Positions 1 through 8,734 of a stretch of DNA of 64,000 bases are shown here, one piece after another (within the stretch, counting starts at the first letter, position 1; every line of letters starts with the position of its first letter). The position numbers were made by a program, and so were the translations under genes. The DNA lies in NCBI GenBank assembly GCA_026014465.1, contig JAOZID010000010.1, forward strand, positions 1,398,303-1,462,302. The letters run 5' to 3'. Origin of the DNA: Candidatus Bathyarchaeota archaeon (GTDB taxonomy: Archaea > Thermoproteota > Bathyarchaeia > Bathyarchaeales > Bathycorpusculaceae). Below the pieces are notes generated by a model. That model did no database searches. It was given only the letters and a program-made list of their open reading frames with translations, and was not told the DNA's origin.

Positions 1-280
1 GGGTTTCTTTGCTGCCCAAAATCAGCCGCAGCGTCTTGGCAGAGAATTCCTGCATCATCTCATCCGAAACATCAAACGCTCTTAGAAACGGCAAAACAAG
101 CTTTAACGTATCTCCCGCGTTGTACACCGGCTTTTTTAGCACGTCAGCGAGCACATCATCATAGCGGCTTATAACCGAAAAAAGCTTATCGCCCTTGGGA
201 ACGAACTGGGCAGTTAGTTCGAAGGCGTTGTCGTTTTTAGATATGGGGCCTTCGCAGTCGGATACGAAAACGTGTTTCAA
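1..280 (-). CDS. HAD-superfamily protein, EhaR-like (partial, C-terminus outside window)
   Basis: The reading frame runs off the left edge of the window, so only about 93 N-terminal residues are visible. The N-terminus reads LKHVFVSDCEGPISKNDNAF; the DCEGP segment matches HAD motif I (an Asp nucleophile in DxxG context). The opening resembles archaeal proteins annotated as energy-converting hydrogenase A subunit R (EhaR) or phosphoserine-phosphatase-like, a resemblance recalled rather than computed. It starts with TTG four bases after the purD stop, so it is probably translated from the same transcript. The substrate is unknown. The EhaR label does not prove a hydrogenase link. Confidence 0.6.
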   Translation of the reverse strand, partial: MKHVFVSDCEGPISKNDNAFELTAQFVPKGDKLFSVISRYDDVLADVLKKPVYNAGDTLKLVLPFLRAFDVSDEMMQEFSAKTLRLILGSKET

Positions 281-284
281 AGCT

Positions 285-1694
285 TTAGCCCCTTAGCTGC
301 TTCATGTGTGCAATGCTTTGTGCAATGCCCTGTTCAGAGGCGACATCGCTTCGGCTCCACAAATCCCCACCCTTAATAGCGCCTATACCTTCCAAGCTGA
401 TTTGCCTAGCCTCCTCAATGGATTCGCCAATGCCCAAAACACCTACCACTCGGGATTTTAGTGCGTAGGTTTGGTTGTCTTTGAGTTCCATGGAGCCTGG
501 GTAAACTTGGATGCGTTCGCCGTATTTGCGGCTTAACTCGTATGCGCCTGACAAATCCACGGGCGTCTGTGCCTGTGCGGGGTTTATGCGGTCGGGGTAA
601 ACTTGTGCGTAGCCGCCGTAGCTGGGTGGAACCTTGTACGTCAAAACAGTTGCTACGTCTTTGACTTGGACGCGGTTTAGGTTGCCCTCTACCATCTTGT
701 AGCAGACATCCACGAAGTCGTCTTTAAGCACGGGCAAGATGTTGATGATTTCAGGGTCGCCAGGGCGGCTGTTGTTCTCCAAAATCTTCGCTCCCGTGCG
801 TGTATGCATAAACGCTAAGTACAGGGGTACGCCGCGTAGGGCGGTTGGGTCTTGGATTTTCTGTGCCCACTTCTCAAAGATGCGCTGCGCAATTTCTAGT
901 TGGTTTTCGCGATCTGCCTTGGTCATGAACGGCAAAACGTCGCCTGTGTCTTTGTAGCTGCCCATGCCGCCTGTGTTAGGTCCTTTGTCGTCGTCAAACG
1001 CACGTTTGTGGTCGCGCGTAGCAGGCAACGGAGCTAAATGTTTGCCGTCGCTAAACGCCATGTAACTGGATTCTTCTCCGTCAATTTTCTCTTCGATAAG
1101 CACGGTGCCGTATTGGAAGTTGGACATGAAATGTTCAAAAAGTTGTTCGCGTGTGTTGAAGTGGTCTCCCCAAACACCCACACCCTTGCCTGCAGTTGGC
1201 TTGTCGGGCTTTACCACCGCTTGGTTGTTTAGCTCGTCGAGCCATTTGTAAACTGCGGTTTTTGCGTCTTGGGTGCTCTTGTAATCTTGGGGGTTGAAAA
1301 CTTTGAATTTTGGGTTGGCTTCAGGCGCAATTTCCTCAAACAGCAGGCGCTGCTCAACTTTGCTAACTTCTATGGCGCAGGACTGTTTAGGACAAATAAC
1401 AGGTATGCCCGTTTGGGCTTCGATAAGGTCGCGTGCGCCTTCAATGATGGGTTTTTCTGGTCCCACCACGGCGAAGTCTATGTTTGCTTTGTTGGCTTTC
1501 GCAAAACTGCAAATATCCTGAACGTTCAAATCTGGAATGACTACGTGTTTGGCGGCTTTTTCTACGTTAAACGGGTTACGTTGCTTATCGGCTACGTAGA
1601 GTTCCACTTTGTAGTTTGGGCTTTTGCTTAGAGCGTCGACCATGGCGGCTTCGCGGGCACCATAAGAAACAACAAGTACGCCTGTTTTCTCCAT
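285..1694 (-). CDS. purD: Phosphoribosylamine-glycine ligase
   Basis: Catalyses ATP-dependent ligation of glycine to phosphoribosylamine, giving GAR, in step two of purine synthesis. The 469-residue protein has an N-terminal Rossmann-like part (GVLVVSYGAREAA), an ATP-grasp core with VVKPDKPTAGKGV near residue 160, the loop IEEKIDGEESSYMAFSDG, and the signature DDDKGPNTGGMGSY. ENNSRPGDPE near residue 310 provides the metal-binding acidic and Asn residues. The length is slightly above the roughly 430 usual for the family. It lies downstream of purF on the same strand with a short gap, so the two probably form a purine operon. Start is ATG; confident assignment. Confidence 0.95.
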   Translation of the reverse strand: MEKTGVLVVSYGAREAAMVDALSKSPNYKVELYVADKQRNPFNVEKAAKHVVIPDLNVQDICSFAKANKANIDFAVVGPEKPIIEGARDLIEAQTGIPVICPKQSCAIEVSKVEQRLLFEEIAPEANPKFKVFNPQDYKSTQDAKTAVYKWLDELNNQAVVKPDKPTAGKGVGVWGDHFNTREQLFEHFMSNFQYGTVLIEEKIDGEESSYMAFSDGKHLAPLPATRDHKRAFDDDKGPNTGGMGSYKDTGDVLPFMTKADRENQLEIAQRIFEKWAQKIQDPTALRGVPLYLAFMHTRTGAKILENNSRPGDPEIINILPVLKDDFVDVCYKMVEGNLNRVQVKDVATVLTYKVPPSYGGYAQVYPDRINPAQAQTPVDLSGAYELSRKYGERIQVYPGSMELKDNQTYALKSRVVGVLGIGESIEEARQISLEGIGAIKGGDLWSRSDVASEQGIAQSIAHMKQLRG

Positions 1695-1763
1695 CTAACA
1701 CACCGTTTGTAGAGAATTGGCGTAAGCGTTTAAATTGTTTCCCACATCACGCGAAGGTTAGGT

Positions 1764-3242
1764 TTAGTTGCAGGTGTCTTCTTCGTAGATGCGGTTTTTC
1801 TCTTGGTAGCCTTCGAGGAACTTCTTTTTCATTTCATCTGCCATTTTCTGCGCTAACGGAGTGGGGTATTTGCCTGTGACACAAGCTAAGCAGAGTTCGT
1901 CTTTTTTGCAGCCTGTAGCTTTAACTAAATCGTCAACTTTTTGGTAGCAGATGGCGTCGGCGCCTATGATTTTGGCGATTTCCTCTTCAGTATGTTTGGA
2001 GCCAATTAGCTGCCCGTAGGTGGACATGTCAATTCCGTAGAAACAAGGACCGATGATTCTGGGGAAAGTGACGAACATGTAAACTTTTTTGGCGCCAAAC
2101 CTGCGCAGCTTCTCGATGACGACTTTGGTTGTGTCGCCTCGTACGACGCTGTCTTCGGTTATGATGACTCGTTTGTCTTTGACTTTGGGTGCGAGTACGT
2201 TGACTTTGCGGTCTATGGTGGAGCAGCGTTCACTGTTTAGCAAGATAAACGCGCGTTCGGTGACGTAGCGGTGTCTGCGACTGGCGCGTTCCCAACGCAA
2301 ACCTGACGCTTCGTGCACGCCCATGGCGGGGTCATCGCCTGTTTCAGGCACCGACAATACGATGTCTGAGTCCTTGATGATTTCGGGGTGCTCATTTACG
2401 ATGTTTCTGCCAAAGTCCTCTCGGATTTCATAGACGTATTTGCCGTCAAAGCGTGAGTCGGGGCGGGCAAAGTATGCGAATTCAAATGCGCAGAACGCTT
2501 TTTTGGGTTTCTCGATAAGCTGCTGGCGTTTAAAGCCGTCTTGGGTGGCTACTACGAGTTCTCCTGCTTCGAGTTCAAAGTCTCGTTCAAACCCGTTTAT
2601 GTCCAAGCTTACGGTTTCAGAGGAAAACACGCGGGTTTTGCCATCTGGGCTGTGTCCTGCACAGAGCGGTTTTATGCCGTGGGGATCTTTGAAAGCAAAA
2701 AACGTACCCTCGCCAGTTATGCCTATGACAGAGAATGCGCCGTCTAGGCTTTGCATGACAGTTTTGGCGGCTTCGGGTAAGGTTTTGCCTTTGGTGAGTT
2801 CTAAGAGAAGTTTGTTGCAGACCAGATCTGAGTCGCAGCTGGATACGAAGTCTTGGAAGCTGTCGGCGAGTTCTTGGCGTATTTGTTGCGTGTTAACTAT
2901 GTTGCCGTTAAAAGAAACCGCGATTTTAATACCGTCTGATTCCGCCGTCATGGGCTGTGTGCCCTGCACGATGGATTGCTCATCACATTTGCCTGACGTG
3001 GTGTACCTCACGTTGGCTATTCCTATGTTCCCTGGTAATCGCCCAAACCATTCGTTGATGGCGCTTGATTTTAGTTTAGGCACTAAATCTAAGTTTTTGT
3101 AGCCGTGAAATTTCCCTTCGTGATACGTTAGGAAGCCGTGGGATTGATGCCCCCTGTGGTTTTGTGCGCGAAGACCCCAATACACGTATGGGAAAACCGG
3201 TTGTTTTTCGAAATTTATTGCGCCAAAGACACCGCAGCCTAT
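1764..3242 (-). CDS. purF: Amidophosphoribosyltransferase, probable ATA start
   Basis: Converts PRPP and glutamine to phosphoribosylamine, the committed purine step. The glutaminase domain must begin with a catalytic Cys; here GCGVFGAINFEK followed by GLRAQNHRGHQSHG is encoded in one open frame. The first canonical start codon (GTG at 3185) lies downstream of that Cys and would remove the nucleophile. Upstream, an in-frame stop precedes 3256 and no ATG, GTG or TTG occurs in between. An ATA codon at 3242-3240 sits two codons before the Cys, seven bases after AAGGGG, so ATA initiation giving an M-G-Cys N-terminus is the best reading; ATT at 3248 is the alternative. The phosphoribosyltransferase domain has VIITEDSVVRGDT (PRPP loop) and ACVTGKYPTP near the C-terminus. 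A sequencing error cannot be excluded. Confidence 0.9.
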   Translation of the reverse strand: MGCGVFGAINFEKQPVFPYVYWGLRAQNHRGHQSHGFLTYHEGKFHGYKNLDLVPKLKSSAINEWFGRLPGNIGIANVRYTTSGKCDEQSIVQGTQPMTAESDGIKIAVSFNGNIVNTQQIRQELADSFQDFVSSCDSDLVCNKLLLELTKGKTLPEAAKTVMQSLDGAFSVIGITGEGTFFAFKDPHGIKPLCAGHSPDGKTRVFSSETVSLDINGFERDFELEAGELVVATQDGFKRQQLIEKPKKAFCAFEFAYFARPDSRFDGKYVYEIREDFGRNIVNEHPEIIKDSDIVLSVPETGDDPAMGVHEASGLRWERASRRHRYVTERAFILLNSERCSTIDRKVNVLAPKVKDKRVIITEDSVVRGDTTKVVIEKLRRFGAKKVYMFVTFPRIIGPCFYGIDMSTYGQLIGSKHTEEEIAKIIGADAICYQKVDDLVKATGCKKDELCLACVTGKYPTPLAQKMADEMKKKFLEGYQEKNRIYEEDTCN

Positions 3243-3249
3243 ATGAATT

Positions 3250-3255
3250 CCCCTT
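3250..3255 (-). promoter_or_regulatory. Shine-Dalgarno AAGGGG for purF
   Basis: Read on the minus strand, AAGGGG lies seven bases upstream of the ATA codon at 3242. This spacing is normal for archaeal ribosome binding and is the main support for initiating purF at a non-canonical codon. Confidence 0.5.
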
Positions 3256-3376
3256 ATGCAGTGGGTAGTGAAAGGGGTTGTTTATGAGTTTTTAGTACAT
3301 TTTCAGTTAAAAGTCATGGAGTCTTTTTTGGTTGAAGAAAAAGCCTTGGGGAATTAGGGGGCGGCGTAGCAACAGG

Positions 3377-3622
3377 TTATTTGGCTGTGATTTCGTCTTG
3401 GGTTAATTCGGCAGTTAACCCCATCTTAAGGCAGTTTTGTTCTGCTGCTTTTTCTGTTGCAAACTCTCTTTTGGCGGAAGCAATGTTCTTTGCTGCTTTT
3501 GGTTCTGATAGCGAGTAAAGAACCCAGCCTGCAAGAAAGATTGCAGCAAAAACTGGGAACAGCAAAATGGTTACTGCACGTCTCTTATGCACTCTCTCCA
3601 CCAAAGACAGTATTGGCGGCAA
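3377..3622 (-). CDS. Small single-pass membrane protein of unknown function
   Basis: An 81-residue protein with a basic N-terminus (VERVHKRRAV) followed by one strongly hydrophobic segment at about residues 17-38 (TILLFPVFAAIFLAGWVLYS) and a soluble, charged, Lys/Glu-rich tail. This pattern suggests an inside-N, outside-C single-pass protein. I do not recognise the family. It sits between purF and the HypB-type ATPase gene on the same strand. The composition is protein-like and no competing real gene overlaps it, but expression is not certain. Confidence 0.5.
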   Translation of the reverse strand: MPPILSLVERVHKRRAVTILLFPVFAAIFLAGWVLYSLSEPKAAKNIASAKREFATEKAAEQNCLKMGLTAELTQDEITAK

Positions 3623-3675
3623 AATATTTAAAGAGTATGATTTCGTAATACAGTATACTGTTTTTGGTTTGTGTT

Positions 3676-4410
3676 TTACTGCTTTAGCGCTGTTTTTGCC
3701 ATTTGCTGGACTTTTTTTCCAAGTTTGGTTTCCAAAAGCTTTCGAGTGCTCCCTATCGACGCTTCTATGTTTTGGTCGTAGGGAATCTCGCCTAGAAAAT
3801 TTATGCCTAACGCGCGAGTTTGTTCTTGCACACTGATTGCCTGGGTCATTTTCATGTTTTCGGCTACGCCAATTACAGGCACTTTTTGCTCCTTGAGCAG
3901 CGCGATTTGTTTTTTTACGGTTTCAAATGCCAGTTGCGAGGGGGTTGTTATTATGAAGAATTCTATGCGTGGCACAAGCCGTATCAAATCCAGCATGGCA
4001 TCCCCAATGCCTGGGGGCGTGTCGATAATCAGGTAGTCCAAGTTGCCCCACAAAGTCACCGCCAAAAGCTCTATGAGCGCATTAGACGTATCTGCGCCCC
4101 TCAACGGCGCAGCTTGGTTGCCTGAATAATAAATCAAAGACATATACTCCAACCCCTCAACAACAGGCGGAACCAACCCCTTCTCTTCCTCAGGCCAAAC
4201 TTCGTCTTTAACGCCCAAGATGATGTGTGTAGAGGGGCTGGTGAAGTCTAAATCAAACAGTCCAACTTTGCATCCCTCTTTTGCAAGCGTCAACGCCAAA
4301 GTGGTCGCAACCATACTCTTCCCCACTCCGCCTTTACCGCTTGAAACCGCAACTATACGCCCAACCTTTCTAAGCCGCTCATCAATAATTACTGTGCGCG
4401 GGTCGGACAA
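3676..4410 (-). CDS. MinD/Mrp-type P-loop ATPase, HypB-like partner of HypA
   Basis: A 244-residue deviant Walker-A ATPase: SSGKGGVGKS at residues 23-32, FDLDFTSPS for switch I and LIIDTPPGIGD for Walker B. By sequence alone it is an Mrp/MinD-family protein. It is one base downstream of hypA, with a TTG start next to the hypA stop. In Thermococcales a Mrp/MinD-type ATPase called HypB_AT binds HypA and drives nickel delivery to [NiFe] hydrogenase. The same role is inferred here from gene order. No classical SIMIBI GTPase HypB is present in the window. An Fe-S carrier (ApbC/Nbp35-like) is the alternative, but the CxxC that many such carriers have is absent. Confidence 0.8.
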   Translation of the reverse strand: MSDPRTVIIDERLRKVGRIVAVSSGKGGVGKSMVATTLALTLAKEGCKVGLFDLDFTSPSTHIILGVKDEVWPEEEKGLVPPVVEGLEYMSLIYYSGNQAAPLRGADTSNALIELLAVTLWGNLDYLIIDTPPGIGDAMLDLIRLVPRIEFFIITTPSQLAFETVKKQIALLKEQKVPVIGVAENMKMTQAISVQEQTRALGINFLGEIPYDQNIEASIGSTRKLLETKLGKKVQQMAKTALKQ

Positions 4411-4411
4411 A

Positions 4412-4810
4412 TTATCTGGCTCCTTTTATGCTGTCAAGCCAAACCCCGCGTCCTTGGGCGATTTCAAAGTCTGGGCTGTTGCATTTTGGGCATTTAATGT
4501 ATGTGTGGGCAACTTCAGGTACAAAATGGATGGCTTCAGCGGTTTGCTCGTCAAGGTTTTGTTTGTCAAATTCCCAAATGTTCCCGCACACGCGGCATTT
4601 AAGAGTGGATTTAGCAGTGCTTACCTTAAACTTGGCTTCCTTGAGGATACCTGCCTTTAGCTGCGCCAATGCAAAACGGAAAATCTCGTGCTCCACATCC
4701 TGCAGCTCCCCCATCTTAACTACAACCTCAGTAACCTGCTTAAGACCTTCTTTCTCAGCAATCTGTTTTGCCGCCGCAATAACAGCTTCGGCTAAAGCCC
4801 ATTCATGCAT
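4412..4810 (-). CDS. hypA: Hydrogenase nickel incorporation protein HypA
   Basis: Binds nickel and zinc and delivers nickel to the hydrogenase large subunit. The protein should start MHEWALAEAV, because His2 is the nickel ligand in this family; the ATG at 4810 fits, whereas the TTG three codons upstream would bury His2. The C-terminal zinc site has two CxxC pairs, CRVC near residue 72 and CPKC near 113, separated by an inserted stretch of the kind seen in archaeal HypA. Length is 132 residues. It is followed directly by the MinD-type ATPase gene. hypF, hypC and hypD are 29 kb away; hypE was not seen. Confidence 0.93.
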   Translation of the reverse strand: MHEWALAEAVIAAAKQIAEKEGLKQVTEVVVKMGELQDVEHEIFRFALAQLKAGILKEAKFKVSTAKSTLKCRVCGNIWEFDKQNLDEQTAEAIHFVPEVAHTYIKCPKCNSPDFEIAQGRGVWLDSIKGAR

Positions 4811-4914
4811 GGAAAGCAAAGACGCAAAGAATCAATTAAATATATTGCAGCAATCTGCGGTTCCCTGTGGCTGCGGGGAAGAGTTATTAGTAAAACCTTT
4901 GCTTAGTTTATTTT

Positions 4915-5187
4915 ATGCCAGATAAAGTTCGTTGTGCTCACATACTTGTCAAAACCCTAAGCGAAGCCAACGCTATAAAAGAAAAACTAGCAAACGGCGC
5001 AAAGTTCGGCGATGTTGCCAAGGAGGTTTCGCTTTGTCCTTCCAGCAAAAAAGGCGGAGACCTTGGAACGTTTGGTCGCGGACAAATGGTCAAAGAGTTC
5101 GAGAAAGCAGCTTTTGCCCTACAAGTCGGCGAAGTTTCCGACCCCATAAAAACCCAGTTCGGCTACCACATAATAAAACGCCTCTAA
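4915..5187 (+). CDS. Parvulin-type peptidyl-prolyl cis-trans isomerase
   Basis: A 90-residue single-domain parvulin that catalyses prolyl isomerisation. Family motifs run from end to end: [48 protein letters not shown] and [11 protein letters not shown]. There is no signal peptide, so it should be cytosolic, like the small parvulins of Thaumarchaeota (CsPinA, NmPin). There is no Shine-Dalgarno before the ATG, so the transcript may be leaderless. It stands alone, divergent from hypA and convergent with the PadR gene. Confidence 0.93.
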   Translation: MPDKVRCAHILVKTLSEANAIKEKLANGAKFGDVAKEVSLCPSSKKGGDLGTFGRGQMVKEFEKAAFALQVGEVSDPIKTQFGYHIIKRL

Positions 5188-5262
5188 CACCCTTTTTTGC
5201 GACTGCTGATACGCGACGGGTGCGTCGTGTTACCCTGTCTTCTTCTTTGTTGTTTGTGGGTT

Positions 5263-5712
5263 TTATAGGAGTCCTATGCTTTGTTTGTAGGCTGCGGCGC
5301 AGTGTATGCAGCAAAAGGAGTGGTCTTTGTTTTGGATGGTTTCTTTGTAGCCGCCTTGGTAGACTTTGCAGCCGCAGTGTGAGCAGACGTCTAGGCTGGG
5401 TTCTAGGGTGATGCTGATTAGTTCTGAAAAACGTTTGAAGAGTTTTTGGGCGAACTCTTTTCCTGAGGAGGTGAGTTCAAAAACTTTCTTTTGCTTTGCT
5501 CCCACAGGCTTTAGGGTATACGTGACCAAGTTTTTTTGTTCTAGCTTGCGCAAAAACGGGTACACCAAGCTTGGGCTTACGTCTTTTCCTATGGCTTTCT
5601 TAAACGTCGCTATTATTTCGTAGCCATGTGCGGGTCCTTGATAGAGTATGGTTAGCATGTAGACACGAGAAAAATCAGAGACTATCTCGTCTATTTCCTT
5701 TTGTTTGGTCAT
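5263..5712 (-). CDS. PadR-family regulator with C-terminal TRASH-like metal site
   Basis: A 149-residue regulator. Residues 1-90 form a PadR winged helix: FSRVYMLTILYQGPAHGYEI, then DVSPSLVYPFLRKLEQKNLV and the wing up to KVFELTSSGKEFA. The last 45 residues contain CSHCGC, an 18-residue spacer, then CCIHC, close to the Cys-x19-22-Cys-x3-Cys arrangement of the TRASH metal-sensing domain. It lies directly downstream of the copper ATPase gene on the same strand. Together these suggest a copper (or other soft metal) sensor controlling copA. The metal and its effect on DNA binding are inferred. Confidence 0.82.
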   Translation of the reverse strand: MTKQKEIDEIVSDFSRVYMLTILYQGPAHGYEIIATFKKAIGKDVSPSLVYPFLRKLEQKNLVTYTLKPVGAKQKKVFELTSSGKEFAQKLFKRFSELISITLEPSLDVCSHCGCKVYQGGYKETIQNKDHSFCCIHCAAAYKQSIGLL

Positions 5713-6039
5713 CTCGCTTGACCTATCGTATAAAGATATATTTATAGGAGACTCTTAAACCTGTATTTCTAGCACACACGGTAATTTGCTGCGTACCTTT
5801 ATCGCTATCTGGTTGGTACGCCACTTGCTGGCTGCATTTCCTTTCAGAACGCTCTAATGGGGGCAGAAAGACCGTTCGTAGAGGAAATCCCCTTTTCCGC
5901 CTTTCCTCCTTTCTCCCAAAAGGCTATTCTACGGCGGTCCTGCACACACCACACCACCAAGCCAAAATATGAAAAACTTTTCACCAAACCCTTGAGCACA
6001 AAAAAGGGATAAAAAAAGAAAATAGACCGCAAGAAGCGG
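5713..6039. other. Intergenic region between copA and the PadR regulator gene
   Basis: A 327-base stretch with no convincing gene. It contains the AT-rich near-palindrome upstream of the regulator and, closer to copA, A-rich and C-rich sequence that may end the copA transcript. A minus-strand open frame from 6083 lacks family features and overlaps the copA end. Confidence 0.5.
5729..5746 (-). promoter_or_regulatory. TATA box / possible operator of the PadR regulator
   Basis: The 18-mer TATAAAGATATATTTATA is an almost perfect palindrome, mismatched at only one position pair. It contains a TATA-like element about 20-35 bases before the regulator's start codon. Its AAAGATA core resembles the palindrome upstream of copA, so autoregulation through the same site is possible. 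Confidence 0.45.
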
Positions 6040-6225
6040 TTAGTGCTTTCCACAGCAACAGCCACTGTGGTTGTGTCCTTCACCTTTTATGTATTTTTCA
6101 GGGTTTTCTTCAAATTCTGTTTTGCATCCTGGCGCACAGAAATAGTAGGTTTTTCCCTGATAGGTTGTTGTCCACTTCGCTGTTTTCTCGTCCACATCCA
6201 TGTTACAAACCAAATCTTTTGCCAT
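6040..6225 (-). CDS. Nested in-frame YHS-domain protein (internal initiation within copA)
   Basis: The last 61 codons of copA begin with ATG at 6225, preceded by GGAGGTGA, an eight-base match to the archaeal anti-Shine-Dalgarno, with seven bases between. The product would start [10 protein letters not shown], the usual opening of free-standing YHS metal-binding proteins, and end in the Cys/His-rich tail. The cell may therefore make both the fused ATPase and a free small copper-binding protein. Translation of the free form is inferred from sequence. Alternatively the two were once separate genes and the ATPase stop codon has been lost, really or by sequence error. Confidence 0.5.
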   Translation of the reverse strand: MAKDLVCNMDVDEKTAKWTTTYQGKTYYFCAPGCKTEFEENPEKYIKGEGHNHSGCCCGKH

Positions 6226-8679
6226 ACGTTTTTCACCTCCACTTTTGTTGTTGTGTGACTTTAGTTTGGGTTTAAAGCGCCTCAGCAAGGAAGCGTTTGT
6301 TACAACTGTCACTGAACTACTTGCCATCGCAGCCGCTGCATATACGGGGTCAAAAAGCACATGCAACACCGGATACAAGGCACCTGCCGCCAACGGAATC
6401 AAGATGATGTTGTAGAAGAACGCCCAAAACAGGTTCTGGCGAATCTTACGCATAGTTGCCCTGCTCAACTGAATCGCCACTACCACATCACGCAAATCAT
6501 TTTTGATAAGCACGATATCGCCTGTTTCCACGGCTACGTCGGTTCCCGTGCCTACTGCGATTCCAATGTTTGCCTGTGCCAACGCGGGAGCATCATTAAT
6601 GCCGTCTCCAATCATAGCGACCACTTTGCCCTCGCTTTGCAGCCTTTTTACTTCGTTGGCTTTTTCGTTAGGCAAAACCTCTGCCAACACGCGGTCAACT
6701 CCCACTTGCGATGCGATAGCTTGGGCAGTACGTGCGTTATCGCCCGTGAGCATGACAACTTCCAACCCCATATCCCTAAGCGTCTCAACCGCTTCAGCCG
6801 AGTTCTCCTTTAACGTATCCGCAACCGCAAACAACCCCGCCGCTTCGCCGTTAACTGCCATAAGCATCGCGGTTTTGCCTGATGCCTCAAACGTTGCCAT
6901 CTTTGCTTCCAACCCGCTTATGTCTACGTTGCGGTTTTGCATGAGCTTGCGGTTACCCAAAAGAACCACTGCACCCTTATGCTTGACCTCAACGCCCTGT
7001 CCAGGTATAGCATTGAACTCTTCAGGGTCAACTGCTTCTACGCCCTGTGCGGCTGCTTTTTTGACGAGGGCTTCTCCAAGGGGGTGCTCTGAATTCTTTT
7101 CTGCCACCGCCGCGTACTCCAACAACTGTTTTTCAGTAAACGGTTTTGTGGTTGTGATGTTGGTGACTTCGGGTTCGCCTTTGGTTAGGGTTCCTGTTTT
7201 GTCGAAGACTACGGTTTGGAGTTTGTAGGCGGTTTCGAGGGCTTCGCCGTTTTTGATGAGTATGCCGTTTTCTGCGCCTTTTCCTACTCCGACCATGATG
7301 GCTGTTGGCGTTGCAAGTCCTAATGCGCAGGGGCACGCGACGATTAGGACGGCTATGAACACGGTGAGTGAGAAAATGTAGGTTTCGCCGACAAGGAAAT
7401 ACCAAACCAAAGCTGAAAGCGTGGCGGTGAGTATGATGGCTGGGACAAAGTAGCCTGCAGCCACATCTGCTAACCGCTGCACAGGAGCCTTGGAGGTTAA
7501 AGCGTTTTCAACCATGTTTATGATCTGCGCAAGCATGGTGTCTTTGCCAACTTTGGTTGCCCTGAACTTGAGCATGCCCGTCTTGTTCATAGTCGCGCCG
7601 ATAACTTGGCTGCCCTCACGCTTCTCCACAGGAATGCTCTCGCCTGTGATGACTTTCTCATCCACTGCTGAGTACCCCTTAACAACCACGCCGTCCACAG
7701 GAATTTTCTCGCCTGGACGAACAACCACCACATCACCCACCTGCACCTCCTCCACGGGAACCTCCAACTCCTCGCCGTCTCGAATTACGCGGGCGGTTTT
7801 GGCTTGTAACCCCATAATTTTCCTAATTGCTTCGGAGGTTCTGCCTTTGGCGATGGCGTCTAGCAGTTTGCCTAGCAGGATGAATGACATTATCATGGTT
7901 GAGGTGTCAAAAAAGACGCCTGAGTCGGGGAATATTGTGGGTGCGAAGGTGACGATGGTGCTGTAGATGTAGGCGGTGCTGGTGCCCATGGCAATTAAGG
8001 TGTCCATGTTGGCGGTTTTGTTGCGCAAGCCCTTGTAGGTGCCTACGTAAAATGTCCAGCCCACCACAAACTGCACAGGCGTTGCAAGAGCAAACATCAA
8101 CAGCTTGTTTTGCTCCATAGGCAGGGGTGAGAGCCACATTATCGCCATGATCGGAATGGTTAGGGCGACGCTGGCGGTCAGGAGCAGTTTTAGGCGGTTT
8201 ATGTGTTTTTTGCGGGCTTTGCTTTCGGTATCTTCCACGGTTTTCTGTTCTGGCTCAACAACTTTGTACCCCACGTCCTCGATGGTTTTTTTGATTGCTG
8301 CCCTGCTTATCTGCTCCGCGTTATACTCCACCAAAACAGATTCAGCAGCAAAATTTACCGCGGCTTTGTAGATGCCTTCTTTTTTGTTAAGCGCTTTTTC
8401 TATGCTTTTGGCGCAGTTTATGCAGCTCATGCCACCGATTTGCAGCGTGGCTTTTTCATGTATGACTTGGTAGCCAACGTTGGTTATAGCCGCTTCAATT
8501 GCTTCTTGATTTACCTTGTCGGGGTTGTAGTCTATGATGGCTTTTTCAGCAGCCAAATTCACCGTAGCCTGCGTAACACCCTCAAGCTTGCCAAGAGCCT
8601 TCTCAATAGCACGCGCACAATTAACACAACTCATACCCCCAATACCCAAAACAACTTTCCGGGTTCTCTCTTGACTCAT
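6040..8679 (-). CDS. copA: Copper-translocating P-type ATPase with two HMA domains and a C-terminal YHS domain
   Basis: A P1B-type ATPase that exports Cu(I) across the cell membrane. From the start used here it has about 879 residues. Two N-terminal heavy-metal domains carry GGMSCVNCA (residues 14-22) and GGMSCINCA. The transmembrane metal site is CPC in [12 protein letters not shown]. Further motifs are the TGES actuator, the phosphorylation site DKTGTLT and the hinge GDGINDAPA. The last 61 residues form a YHS domain ([22 protein letters not shown]) ending in a His/Cys-rich tail, [11 protein letters not shown]. The start is set at ATG 8679 because GGGAGGG precedes it; an earlier start would add nine residues without such a site. 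The adjacent TRASH-like regulator supports copper. Confidence 0.95.
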   Translation of the reverse strand: MSQERTRKVVLGIGGMSCVNCARAIEKALGKLEGVTQATVNLAAEKAIIDYNPDKVNQEAIEAAITNVGYQVIHEKATLQIGGMSCINCAKSIEKALNKKEGIYKAAVNFAAESVLVEYNAEQISRAAIKKTIEDVGYKVVEPEQKTVEDTESKARKKHINRLKLLLTASVALTIPIMAIMWLSPLPMEQNKLLMFALATPVQFVVGWTFYVGTYKGLRNKTANMDTLIAMGTSTAYIYSTIVTFAPTIFPDSGVFFDTSTMIMSFILLGKLLDAIAKGRTSEAIRKIMGLQAKTARVIRDGEELEVPVEEVQVGDVVVVRPGEKIPVDGVVVKGYSAVDEKVITGESIPVEKREGSQVIGATMNKTGMLKFRATKVGKDTMLAQIINMVENALTSKAPVQRLADVAAGYFVPAIILTATLSALVWYFLVGETYIFSLTVFIAVLIVACPCALGLATPTAIMVGVGKGAENGILIKNGEALETAYKLQTVVFDKTGTLTKGEPEVTNITTTKPFTEKQLLEYAAVAEKNSEHPLGEALVKKAAAQGVEAVDPEEFNAIPGQGVEVKHKGAVVLLGNRKLMQNRNVDISGLEAKMATFEASGKTAMLMAVNGEAAGLFAVADTLKENSAEAVETLRDMGLEVVMLTGDNARTAQAIASQVGVDRVLAEVLPNEKANEVKRLQSEGKVVAMIGDGINDAPALAQANIGIAVGTGTDVAVETGDIVLIKNDLRDVVVAIQLSRATMRKIRQNLFWAFFYNIILIPLAAGALYPVLHVLFDPVYAAAAMASSSVTVVTNASLLRRFKPKLKSHNNKSGGEKRMAKDLVCNMDVDEKTAKWTTTYQGKTYYFCAPGCKTEFEENPEKYIKGEGHNHSGCCCGKH
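6233..6240 (-). promoter_or_regulatory. Internal Shine-Dalgarno GGAGGTGA inside copA
   Basis: An eight-base perfect anti-SD match in the linker between the ATPase and YHS parts, seven bases before an in-frame ATG. It encodes Gly-Gly-Glu in the fusion frame. It is stronger than the site in front of copA itself. Confidence 0.6.
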
Positions 8680-8734
8680 AAACGCCCTCCCACAAACCAT
8701 AGTCATGGCGCCTAAAATGGATATAGCTTCCTAC

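Noticed and set aside
3185-3242. Frameshift or split purF
   Set aside because: The glutaminase N-terminus and the rest of the protein are in one uninterrupted frame; only the start codon is unusual.
5844-6083. 79-residue minus-strand open frame between copA and the PadR gene
   Set aside because: It overlaps the copA end in another frame, has no family motifs and no clear ribosome binding site.
6503-7228. 241-residue open frame antisense to copA
   Set aside because: A by-product of codon bias on the opposite strand; Ser/Ala/Thr-rich translation without domain motifs. The same applies to the long antisense frames over purF (2440-3102) and lysJ (59701-60447).
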